From the NCBI GenBank assembly GCA_936920625.1, contig CAKZHC010000029.1, positions 1 through 20,558 on the forward strand: DNA of 20,558 nucleotides, in the 5' to 3' direction. The notes below the pieces were generated by a model, which saw only the letters and a program-made list of their open reading frames with translations, made no database searches and had not been told where the DNA came from. This DNA is from an uncultured Enterobacteriaceae bacterium. GTDB taxonomy: Bacteria > Pseudomonadota > Gammaproteobacteria > Enterobacterales > Enterobacteriaceae. This document shows positions 15,501-20,558 of this stretch, piece by piece (positions within the stretch are counted from its first letter, which is position 1; every line of letters begins with the position of its first letter). Both the position numbers and the translations under genes were made by a program.

Positions 15501-16540
15501 ATGTACGGGCCGTGGTCCAGATCATTGGTGAATAGTGTTTCAATGCGCTTGTGGCCAGCCTGGCTGAGTTTTGCCAGCAAATCCAGCGACAGTTCCATAT
15601 TGGCAGAAATAATCAGCTCACCGGTGCTTTCATCAATATAGTCACGGGCAATAACTTTTCCAGCGATATATTCAACAGGGACTTCAATATGTTCTACGCT
15701 GTCTTTCTCGAGCTGGCGGATGTGCCGCGCAGTAATGCGCCGCCCTTTTTCAACATACACTGTGCCATTTGCTTCAATGTCGAACGACGCCGTTTCGCCG
15801 CGCAAACGTTCAGGCACTAGCTCCATCTGTAGTTTGTTATTGGCGATTTCGAATACCACCTTTTCAAAGAACAGATCGAGAATCTGCTCCGTGGTGTAAT
15901 TCAGCGCACGCAGGATGATAGTTGCCGGAAGCTTACGACGACGGTCAATTCGTACAAAAAGATTATCTTTTGGATCAAACTCAAAATCCAGCCAGGAACC
16001 ACGATAAGGGATAATCCGTGCGTTATAGAGCACTTTACCTGAAGAGTGTGTTTTGCCCTTATCGCTGTCAAAAAACACACCGGGGCTACGATGTAACTGT
16101 GAAACAATGACCCGTTCAGTGCCGTTAATGATAAAGGTACCGTTTTCAGTCATGAGCGGTATTTCGCCCATGTAGACTTCCTGTTCTTTGATATCTTTGA
16201 CAGTGCCTTCTGGTGCTTCACGCTCATAGATTACCAGACGCAGTTTAACGCGTAGCGGAGCGGAATAAGTTACGCCACGAATCTGACACTCTTTGACATC
16301 AAATACAGGCTCACCTAAGCGGTAACTGACATATTGCAGCTCGGCGTTACCACTGTAGCTTTGGATGGGGAAGACAGAACGGAACGCGGCCTCCAGTCCG
16401 TACTGACCTTCAGGGTCTTGCTCGATAAACTTCTGAAACGAGTCAAGCTGAATAGAAAGGAGATAAGGTATATCCAGTACTTGTGGACGTTTACCAAAAT
16501 CCTTACGAATGCGTTTTTTCTCTGTATAGGAGTAAACCAT
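12512..16540 (-). CDS. rpoB: DNA-directed RNA polymerase beta subunit RpoB
   Basis: RpoB forms the second half of the RNA polymerase cleft and binds nascent RNA, NTPs and rifampicin. The protein is 1342 residues, equal to E. coli, with very high identity throughout. The rifampicin pocket segment (about 505-537, FFGSSQLSQFMDQNN followed by THKRRISALGPGG) has the usual sensitive-type residues. The active-centre segment PGDKMAGRHGNKGV (about 1065-1078) and the C-terminal clamp-anchoring MYMLKLNHLVDDKMHARS stretch are intact. ATG 16540 is preceded by GAGGA as in E. coli; an earlier in-frame GTG at 16573 is not needed. It lies downstream of rplL across a partial attenuator and is co-transcribed with rpoC. 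The most lineage-variable part is the coiled region around residues 1000-1030. Confidence 0.99.
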   Translation of the reverse strand: MVYSYTEKKRIRKDFGKRPQVLDIPYLLSIQLDSFQKFIEQDPEGQYGLEAAFRSVFPIQSYSGNAELQYVSYRLGEPVFDVKECQIRGVTYSAPLRVKLRLVIYEREAPEGTVKDIKEQEVYMGEIPLMTENGTFIINGTERVIVSQLHRSPGVFFDSDKGKTHSSGKVLYNARIIPYRGSWLDFEFDPKDNLFVRIDRRRKLPATIILRALNYTTEQILDLFFEKVVFEIANNKLQMELVPERLRGETASFDIEANGTVYVEKGRRITARHIRQLEKDSVEHIEVPVEYIAGKVIARDYIDESTGELIISANMELSLDLLAKLSQAGHKRIETLFTNDLDHGPYMAETLRIDPTHDRLSSLVEIYRMMRPGEPPTREAAENLFENLFFSEDRYDLSAVGRMKFNRSLFRDNIEGPGILSNDDIIAVMKKLIDIRNGKGEVDDIDHLGNRRIRSVGEMAENQFRVGLVRVERAVKERLSLGDLDTLMPQDMINAKPISAAVKEFFGSSQLSQFMDQNNPLSEITHKRRISALGPGGLTRERAGFEVRDVHPTHYGRVCPIETPEGPNIGLINSLSVYAQTNEYGFLETPYRRVIEGVVTDEIHYLSAIEEGNYVIAQANTNLDDSGAFIDDLVTCRSKGESSLFSRDQVDYMDVSTQQVVSVGASLIPFLEHDDANRALMGANMQRQAVPTLRADKPLVGTGMERAVAVDSGVTAVAKRGGSVQYVDASRIVIKVNEDEMSPGEAGIDIYNLTKYTRSNQNTCINQMPCVALNEPVERGDVLADGPSTDLGELALGQNMRVAFMPWNGYNFEDSILVSERVVQEDRFTTIHIQELACVSRDTKLGPEEITADIPNVGEAALSKLDESGIVYIGAEVTGGDILVGKVTPKGETQLTPEEKLLRAIFGEKASDVKDSSLRVPNGVSGTVIDVQVFTRDGVEKDKRALEIEEMQLKQAKKDLSEELKILEAGLFTRIYTQLVSGGVEAAKLEKLPRERWLELGLPDEDKQNALEQLAEQYDELKLEFERKLEAKRRKITQGDDLAPSVLKIVKVYLAVKRQIQPGDKMAGRHGNKGVISKINPIEDMPYDEQGMPVDIVLNPLGVPSRMNIGQILETHLGMAAKGIGNKINEMLKKQEEASRLREFIQRAYDLGSDIRQRVDLNTFSDDEVLRLAENLKKGMPIATPVFDGAKESEIKELLELSDLPTSGQIILFDGRTGEQFERPVTVGYMYMLKLNHLVDDKMHARSTGSYSLVTQQPLGGKAQFGGQRFGEMEVWALEAYGAAYTLQEMLTVKSDDVNGRTKMYKNIVDGNHQMEPGMPESFNVLLKEIRSLGINIELEDE

Positions 16541-16863
16541 AGGGTTCCTCAGCTGGCTGACAAGTCGACCCACTCTGCCCCCCCAGGAGGACAGTTCATG
16601 CAGTACTATTGTGTTTGTGAAAAAATGCTTGTTCCTCTAAATATCTCTCGCTAATAACGCTTAAATCATTTCATTGCTTTTGTATCGGCAAAAGCGCCAC
16701 ATAAAAAAACAGCATATTAAGTCGCCTATAGAAAAAGATATTAAGCAAATCAATGAGTAAACAATAAAAAAACCTCATCGATAACTTATAGCGCAAAAAG
16801 GCTGGTGGCTAAAAAGCCACCAGCCATCAGCCTCAAAATCAGGCTGCGACCTGGAAGGTTGAC
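16541..16863 (-). other. rplL-rpoB spacer
   Basis: This 323-base transcribed spacer has no gene. It begins with a small CAGCCT/AGGCTG hairpin, then the attenuator at 16795-16825. Further on it holds segments I recognise from the E. coli spacer, GGCGACTTAATATGCTG and AGCAATGAAATGATTTAAGC, the region where RNase III cuts the E. coli transcript. Conservation suggests the same processing here. A seven-base C run lies at 16578-16584, close to the rpoB start. Confidence 0.75.
16795..16825 (-). terminator. rplL-rpoB transcription attenuator hairpin
   Basis: On the minus strand GGCTGGTGGC (16825-16816), a six-base T-rich loop and GCCACCAGCC (16809-16800) form a perfect 10-bp stem followed by TTTTTGCGC. 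The E. coli equivalent has almost the same sequence and lets only part of the ribosomal transcript continue into rpoBC, setting the ratio of stalk protein to RNA polymerase. The structure is clear; partial readthrough is inferred because rpoB shows no alternative promoter by eye. Confidence 0.92.
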
Positions 16864-17232
16864 TTATTTGATTTCAACTTCAGCTTTAGCCTCTTCCAGA
16901 CCCTTTTTCAGAGCTTCAGCAGCATCTTTGCTGATCCCTTCTTTAATCACTGCGGGAGCAGATTCAACCAGATCTTTTGCTTCTTTCAGACCCAGTCCAG
17001 TTGCTGCACGTACCGCTTTGATACAAGCCACTTTGTTTTCTCCGGCAGCTTTCAGGATAACGTCAAACTCCGTTTTCTCTTCAACAACCTCAGCAGCAGT
17101 ACCAGCAGCAACAGCGACAGCAGCAGCAGCGGACACCCCGAATTTTTCTTCCATTGCAGAAATCAGTTCAACAACATCCATAACGGACATAGCTGCAACA
17201 GATTCCAGAATTTGATCTTTAGTAATAGACAT
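16864..17232 (-). CDS. rplL: 50S ribosomal protein L7/L12 (bL12)
   Basis: bL12 is the multicopy stalk protein that recruits and stimulates translation factor GTPases. The protein is 122 residues against 121 in E. coli. The N-terminal dimerisation domain (SITKDQILESVAAMSVMDVVELISAMEE region, about 2-33), the Ala/Val-rich flexible hinge (about 35-52), and the C-terminal domain with KTEFDVILKAAGENK and GLGLKEAKDLVE are all present. ATG 17232 gives the conserved MSITKDQI start and has AGGA upstream; an in-frame TTG at 17250 adds six non-conserved residues. It lies 39 bases after rplJ, with which it is translated from a shared transcript under L10 control, and is followed by the attenuator before rpoB. 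Confidence 0.98.
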   Translation of the reverse strand: MSITKDQILESVAAMSVMDVVELISAMEEKFGVSAAAAVAVAAGTAAEVVEEKTEFDVILKAAGENKVACIKAVRAATGLGLKEAKDLVESAPAVIKEGISKDAAEALKKGLEEAKAEVEIK

Positions 17233-17271
17233 AACAAGTGTTCCTGACAATCAGAAATAGTTAATAAGTGC

Positions 17272-17769
17272 TTATGCAGCTTCTTTTGCGTCGCGCACAG
17301 CAGCCAGAGTACGGACCAGCTTGCCAGCAGCAGCTTCTTTCATGGTCGACATCAGGCGAGCCAGCGCTTCTTCGTAAGTCGGCAGCGTTGCCAGACGATC
17401 GATTTGAGCCGCAGGAATTAGTTCACCTTCAAAGGCCGCACCTTTGACCTCAAATTTTGCATTAGCTTTCGCGAACTCTTTGAATAAACGAGCAGCAGTG
17501 CCCGGATGTTCCATTGAGTATGCAATCAAGGTCGGACCGACAAACGTCTCTTTCAGGCACTCAAAAGCCGTACCTTCAACGATGCGACGCATCAGGGTGT
17601 TACGCACAACACGCATGTATACGCCAGCTTCACGTCCTGCTTTACGCAGTTCGGTCATTTTATCTACAGTTACGCCACGAGAATCAGCAACAACCGCAGA
17701 CAGCGCGCCTTTGGCTACTTCACTGACTTCAGCAACAATTGCTTGTTTGTCTTGAAGATTTAATGCCAT
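17272..17769 (-). CDS. rplJ: 50S ribosomal protein L10 (uL10)
   Basis: uL10 anchors bL12 dimers to the large subunit and, in complex with bL12, represses its own mRNA. It has 165 residues, as in E. coli, and aligns without gaps. The N-terminal rRNA-binding domain begins MALNLQDKQAIVAEV and includes RNTLMRRIVEG, and GPTLIAYSMEHPGTAARLF follows; the C-terminal helix for bL12 binding includes EEALARLMSTMKEA and KLVRTLAAVRDAKEAA. The ATG has CAGGAG nine bases upstream. A well-preserved L10 leader RNA precedes it. It is the first gene of the rplJL-rpoBC transcript, although readthrough from rplKA may also contribute. Confidence 0.98.
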   Translation of the reverse strand: MALNLQDKQAIVAEVSEVAKGALSAVVADSRGVTVDKMTELRKAGREAGVYMRVVRNTLMRRIVEGTAFECLKETFVGPTLIAYSMEHPGTAARLFKEFAKANAKFEVKGAAFEGELIPAAQIDRLATLPTYEEALARLMSTMKEAAAGKLVRTLAAVRDAKEAA

Positions 17770-18123
17770 TAGCTTTGCTCCTGGATTTTTTTAAGGGAAA
17801 AGATCCCTATGTAACTCACTTCACTTAGTCCTCTACGGTCAGAGGAAAAAGCGTGAAAACACGGTGAGCAGAATCCAGTTAAGAAAATTTCTTTCGGTTC
17901 TGTCACCGTCTACGCAGGTAAGATTAAGTTCTGAACCGAACACCTGCGATCTCGGACGGAGGCCAGAATAAGGCCTGGCTCCAACCTATACTTATGGCTA
18001 TCACCTGTAATAACATGCGTTATCGTGGAGGAGACGGCTACAAGAGTCAAAATTATTCAATGCCCAAAACTTAATGGGGGTAGTATTCTAGATGAATACT
18101 TTGCCTATATCAAGCCAAAAACA
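17770..18123 (-). other. rplA-rplJ spacer
   Basis: This 354-base spacer has no gene. In transcription order it holds a small inverted repeat after rplA (AGTATTC/GAATACT, 18100-18082, no T-tail), a TTGACT at 18050-18045 that could be the -35 of the rplJ promoter though the matching -10 is unclear, the L10 leader at 17986-17896, and a small AGGGA/TCCCT hairpin shortly before the rplJ ribosome binding site. Confidence 0.65.
17896..17986 (-). ncRNA. Ribosomal protein L10 leader (rplJ autoregulatory element)
   Basis: The transcript contains GGTTGGAGCCAGGCC pairing with GGCCTCCGTCC across a short loop, then GCAGGTG, an ACTTAATCTTACCTGCG segment and TAGACGGTGACAGAACC. These match the E. coli L10-(L12)4 binding site nearly base for base as I recall it, with the changes mainly in loops and one compensating stem position. 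In E. coli, L10-L12 binding here blocks translation of rplJ and, by coupling, rplL. The same autoregulation is expected. Confidence 0.93.
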
Positions 18124-18828
18124 TCAATTCACAGCAGCATTCAACCCAGACTGATCCAGCGCAACACCCGCTCCCATCGTTGTAGAGAGGCTAACTTTCT
18201 TGATGTACACCCCTTTAGACTGAGCCGGTTTGGCTTTTTTCAACGCTACCAAAAGTGCTTCCAGGTTTTCTTTCAATTTATCTGAATCGAAGTCTATTTT
18301 TCCAATAGTCGTATGGATAATGCCGTTTTTGTCATTACGATAACGCACCTGGCCTGCCTTTGCGTTTTTCACCGCTTCAGCAACATTCGGTGTTACCGTC
18401 CCTACTTTGGGGTTTGGCATCAATCCTCGCGGCCCGAGAATCTGGCCTAACTGGCCAACTACACGCATTGCATCAGGTGAGGCGATAACGACATCAAATT
18501 TCATTTCGCCTTTTTTAATCTGATCTGCCAGATCATCCATGCCCACTAGCTCAGCGCCTGCGGCTTTAGCAGCTTCCGCATTTGCTCCTTGAGTGAATAC
18601 TGCAACTCGTACAGAACGGCCTGTACCGTGTGGCAGTACCGTTGCACCCCGTACATTCTGGTCAGATTTACGGGCATCAATCCCGAGGTTTACAGCAACA
18701 TCCACGCTTTCTGTAAATTTAGCGGTGGCAAGTTCCCTTAGCAGAGTAATAGCTTCATCAATGCCGTATAATTTAGTTGAATCCACTTTTTCACGGATCA
18801 CTCGCATGCGTCTGGTAAGTTTAGCCAT
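18124..18828 (-). CDS. rplA: 50S ribosomal protein L1 (uL1)
   Basis: uL1 forms the mobile L1 stalk at the E-site and represses the rplKA mRNA. It has 234 residues, identical in length to E. coli. Conserved blocks are MAKLTRRMRVIREKVD at the start, VDVAVNLGIDARKSDQNVRG, VLPHGTGRSVRVAVF, the signature region GQLGQILGPRGLMPNPKVGTV, and the C-terminal KGVYIKKVSLSTTMGAG. The ATG starts three bases after the rplK stop, and its GGAGG ribosome binding site lies inside the last rplK codons, a translational coupling arrangement. It is the second gene of the rplKA operon. No oddities were seen. Confidence 0.98.
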   Translation of the reverse strand: MAKLTRRMRVIREKVDSTKLYGIDEAITLLRELATAKFTESVDVAVNLGIDARKSDQNVRGATVLPHGTGRSVRVAVFTQGANAEAAKAAGAELVGMDDLADQIKKGEMKFDVVIASPDAMRVVGQLGQILGPRGLMPNPKVGTVTPNVAEAVKNAKAGQVRYRNDKNGIIHTTIGKIDFDSDKLKENLEALLVALKKAKPAQSKGVYIKKVSLSTTMGAGVALDQSGLNAAVN

Positions 18829-18831
18829 CTG

Positions 18832-19260
18832 TTAATCCTCCACTACCAAGCCCATGGAACGAGCCGTACCTTCAATAGAACGGATCATCGCTTCAACATC
18901 TGCCCCAGTCATATCTGCTGCTTTAGTTTCAGCAATTTCACGTAGCTGAGAGCGGGTTACTTTACCCACTTTTTCTTTATTCGGCTTGCCTGAACCCGAT
19001 TTGATACCTGCTGCTTTTTTTAACAGAACAGCAGCGGGAGGGGTTTTAGTGACAAAAGTGAAAGAACGATCGGAGTAAACAGTGATGACAACCGGAATTG
19101 GTAACCCTTTTTCCATAGATTCTGTTTTAGCATTGAACGCCTTACAGAACTCCATGATATTAACACCCTGCTGACCCAGAGCTGGCCCTACAGGCGGGCT
19201 CGGGTTTGCCATACCAGCCGCGACCTGCAGCTTGACATAGGCCTGGACTTTCTTAGCCAT
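18832..19260 (-). CDS. rplK: 50S ribosomal protein L11 (uL11)
   Basis: uL11 binds the GTPase-associated region of 23S rRNA, takes part in factor turnover and in the RelA stringent response, and is the site of thiostrepton action. It has 142 residues, equal to E. coli. The N-terminal domain has QVAAGMANPSPPVGPALGQQG with the proline-rich thiostrepton region; the C-terminal rRNA-binding domain has KTPPAAVLLKKAAG and IEGTARSMGLVVED. The ATG has GAGGA upstream. It is first in rplKA, with a strong promoter and an L1-binding mimic in its leader. It is fully typical. Confidence 0.98.
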   Translation of the reverse strand: MAKKVQAYVKLQVAAGMANPSPPVGPALGQQGVNIMEFCKAFNAKTESMEKGLPIPVVITVYSDRSFTFVTKTPPAAVLLKKAAGIKSGSGKPNKEKVGKVTRSQLREIAETKAADMTGADVEAMIRSIEGTARSMGLVVED

Positions 19261-19275
19261 AATATATCCTCATTA

Positions 19276-19308
19276 GTGGGTGATCACGCCTTTGAAGGCT
19301 CCCCGTTA
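19276..19308 (-). promoter_or_regulatory. L1-binding regulatory hairpin in the rplK leader
   Basis: The rplK leader contains ACGGGGAGCCTTCAAAGGC followed by GTGATCACCC, ending about 17 bases before the ATG. GCC/GGC and GGG/CCC pairings form a stem with an internal loop resembling the L1 site on 23S rRNA and the known E. coli rplK leader. Excess L1 would bind here and block translation of rplK and the coupled rplA. Conservation with E. coli is recalled from memory. Confidence 0.78.
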
Positions 19309-19349
19309 CAGAACGTTTGCACGCCTTTTCTGCATATAAAAAGCGCAGA

Positions 19350-19378
19350 ATTATAGGTTAATTCTCCGCTTGCTGCAA
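19350..19378 (-). promoter_or_regulatory. rplKA promoter
   Basis: On the minus strand TTGCAG (19378-19373) and a perfect TATAAT (19355-19350) are separated by exactly 17 bases, and the GC-containing TCTGCGC follows the -10, as in growth-rate and stringently controlled promoters. It lies between nusG and rplK, about 90 bases before rplK, the place of the E. coli L11 promoter. This is the best promoter match in the window. Confidence 0.87.
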
Positions 19379-19412
19379 GTTGTAAGTTTATTGCGAGTCT
19401 GACATACAACGA

Positions 19413-19958
19413 TTACACTTTCTCTACCTGACGGAAGTCCAGTTCAACCGGCGTAGACCGGCCAAAAATAGAGACCGAAACTTTCAGACGGCTCTTTTCG
19501 TAATCCACCTCTTCAACAACACCGCTGAAATCCGCAAAGGGCCCATCGTTAACACGAACCAGCTCACCGGGCTCGAACAGCGTTTTCGGACGTGGTTTGT
19601 CACCCACCTGTTGTAGCCGGTTCATTATAGAATCGACTTCTTTATCACTGATTGGTGCCGGACGGTCAGGGGTGCCACCAATAAACCCCATGACACGCGG
19701 TACACTTCTTACTAAATGCCAGCTGGCATCATTCATGATCATCTGGACCAGAACATAACCAGGGAAAAACTTGCGCTCACTTTTACGGCGCTGGCCGGCA
19801 CGAATCTCTACAACTTCTTCAGTAGGGACCAGAACCTCACCAAACAGCTCTTCCATGCTGTGTAATTTGATGTGCTCACGCAGCGAATTTGCTACGCGGG
19901 ATTCAAAACCGGAGAACGCCTGAACGACGTACCAGCGCATTCTTGGAGCTTCAGACAT
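19413..19958 (-). CDS. nusG: Transcription termination/antitermination factor NusG
   Basis: NusG binds RNA polymerase, suppresses pausing, couples Rho or ribosomal S10 to the elongation complex and aids antitermination. It has 181 residues, equal to E. coli. The N-terminal NGN domain (about 1-120) includes MRWYVVQAFSGFESRVANSL, the RNA polymerase-facing KFFPGYVLVQM and RSVPRVMGFIGG; the KOW domain (about 125-181) includes GPFADFSGVVEEVDYEKSRL and the Rho/S10-binding loop around IFGRSTPVELDF. It starts three bases after the secE stop, so the two genes are co-transcribed and translationally linked. The rplK promoter follows. No unusual features. Confidence 0.98.
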   Translation of the reverse strand: MSEAPRMRWYVVQAFSGFESRVANSLREHIKLHSMEELFGEVLVPTEEVVEIRAGQRRKSERKFFPGYVLVQMIMNDASWHLVRSVPRVMGFIGGTPDRPAPISDKEVDSIMNRLQQVGDKPRPKTLFEPGELVRVNDGPFADFSGVVEEVDYEKSRLKVSVSIFGRSTPVELDFRQVEKV

Positions 19959-19961
19959 CTC

Positions 19962-20345
19962 TCAGAACCTCAGGCCAGTGATAAACGATACCAGGCGGAC
20001 CAGAATACCATCCAGCCCCCACAAAATAAGTGACATCACGGCAGTTGCCGCAGCAACAATTAGTGTAGTGTGCAGTGTTTCCTGACGGGTAGGCCAGATA
20101 ACCTTTCGCACTTCAGTACGTGCTTCGCGGGCAAAAGCGACTGTCGCTTTGCCTTTTGAAGTTAATAACGCAATACCACCTGCGCCAGCAATAATCACCA
20201 CCACTGCTAGCGCTCGTAATGGTAACATCACATCGCGATAATAGTGGTTTCCTACTATAGCAACCAGCAGCAACGCCGTGACCAATAGCCACTTGAAAAA
20301 TTCCATGCCACGTCCGCCACCCTGGGCGTCGGTATTCGTACTCAT
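19962..20345 (-). CDS. secE: Preprotein translocase subunit SecE
   Basis: SecE clamps the SecY channel in the inner membrane and is essential for protein export. It has 127 residues, as in E. coli. Three hydrophobic segments are visible: WLLVTALLLVAIVGN (about 19-33), ALAVVVIIAGAGGIALL (about 48-64) and the conserved C-terminal one with TLIVAAATAVMSLILWGLDGIL. The essential cytoplasmic amphipathic motif FAREARTEVRKVIWPTRQET is intact. ATG 20345 gives the conserved MSTNTDAQGGGRG start, with AGG nine bases before; an in-frame ATG at 20366 has no ribosome binding site. nusG follows directly. In E. coli tufB lies upstream; here only the spacer is in the window. Confidence 0.97.
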   Translation of the reverse strand: MSTNTDAQGGGRGMEFFKWLLVTALLLVAIVGNHYYRDVMLPLRALAVVVIIAGAGGIALLTSKGKATVAFAREARTEVRKVIWPTRQETLHTTLIVAAATAVMSLILWGLDGILVRLVSFITGLRF

Positions 20346-20446
20346 AAAACAACCTATTACATTCAATAGAAGCTATTTGCCCCGTTCATTGGGCAACTAA
20401 GTCAAACAAATAAGAGCAGTTTTTTGACACCGACTATAAAAATCTC

Positions 20447-20483
20447 TCTCATTAGTGATTATGATACAAAATCACTAATGAGA
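20447..20483 (-). repeat. Perfect 14-bp inverted repeat upstream of secE
   Basis: Arms 20447-20460 and 20470-20483 are exact reverse complements with a nine-base spacer. On the minus strand it is followed by GAGATTTTTATAG, so it might end transcription weakly. The spacer and arm contain TATCATAAT, a possible -10 of the secE promoter, so the repeat could instead be an operator over that promoter. Which applies is not decided by the sequence. Confidence 0.8.
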
Positions 20484-20505
20484 CAGGTTCTGTATTGCTC
20501 TCTGT

Positions 20506-20532
20506 AAAAAGGGCATCAGATGATGCCCTTTT
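20506..20532 (-). terminator. Rho-independent terminator, probably of an upstream tuf gene
   Basis: On the minus strand GGGCATC, loop ATCT-like, and GATGCCC form a compact stem (20528-20511) flanked by AAAA and followed by TTTTTACAG. It lies upstream of secE, where E. coli has the tufB terminator of nearly the same sequence. The tuf gene itself is not in the window. The A and T flanks could let it work in both directions. Confidence 0.85.
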
Positions 20533-20558
20533 ATACCAGCTTACGTCAAATGCTATTG

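Noticed and set aside
16541..16573. In-frame GTG extension of rpoB
   Set aside because: ATG 16540 has the conserved GAGGA site and gives exactly the E. coli protein length.
18082..18100. AGTATTC/GAATACT inverted repeat as an rplA terminator
   Set aside because: The stem is short and AT-rich and is followed by C-rich bases rather than a T-run.
20346..20366. Upstream ATG start for secE
   Set aside because: No ribosome binding site, and the seven extra residues are absent from SecE relatives; ATG 20345 gives the standard 127 residues.
1..20558. tRNA genes, CRISPR arrays, insertion sequences, prophage or defence genes
   Set aside because: Searched by eye on both strands; no cloverleaf, spaced direct repeats, transposase or integrase motifs were found.

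Overview
The window is a conserved housekeeping block from a gammaproteobacterium of the order Enterobacterales. Nearly every protein aligns, mostly without gaps, with the Escherichia coli protein of the same name as I remember it. Gene order follows the E. coli rrnE-purHD ... hupA ... hemE ... rpoBC ... secE neighbourhood, read in reverse. No phage, transposase, CRISPR array, toxin-antitoxin pair, secretion locus or unknown multi-gene system is visible. The interest lies in signs of local gene loss, one damaged gene start, and strong uncharacterised inverted repeats in the spacers.

Layout. Positions 1-369 are a promoter region. The minus strand at the extreme left edge resembles an rRNA-operon P2 promoter, and the plus strand carries a PurR-box-like site, a candidate -10 and a perfect 19-bp hairpin ahead of purH. 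The purine genes purH and purD (370-3256, +) follow. A spacer rich in inverted repeats separates them from a convergent minus-strand set: yjaH-like lipoprotein (DUF1481), hupA (HU-alpha), yjaG (DUF416), nfi (endonuclease V, with a TAG at codon 8 of its expected frame) and hemE. The nudC gene that sits upstream of hemE in E. coli is absent. The anti-sigma-70 gene rsd (7515-8021, +) then faces rpoC directly. The thiCEFSGH operon found between rpoC and rsd in E. coli is not here.

From 8142 to the right end everything is on the minus strand and forms the classic transcription-translation cluster, in transcription order secE-nusG, rplK-rplA, rplJ-rplL, rpoB-rpoC. Its control elements are preserved: a strong rplK promoter, an L1-binding mimic before rplK, the L10 leader before rplJ, the rplL-rpoB attenuator hairpin, and a rho-independent terminator after rpoC. 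A terminator at the far right probably belongs to an upstream tuf gene outside the window.

Together the genes cover purine synthesis (PurH, PurD), nucleoid structure (HU), haem synthesis (HemE), RNA polymerase core (RpoB, RpoC) with its sigma-70 sequestering factor (Rsd) and elongation factor (NusG), ribosomal stalk and L1 proteins, and protein export (SecE). Loss of nudC, absence of thi genes at their usual place and the nfi stop codon together suggest mild gene erosion, as in a host-associated enterobacterium. This is inference. The species cannot be named from the sequence alone.
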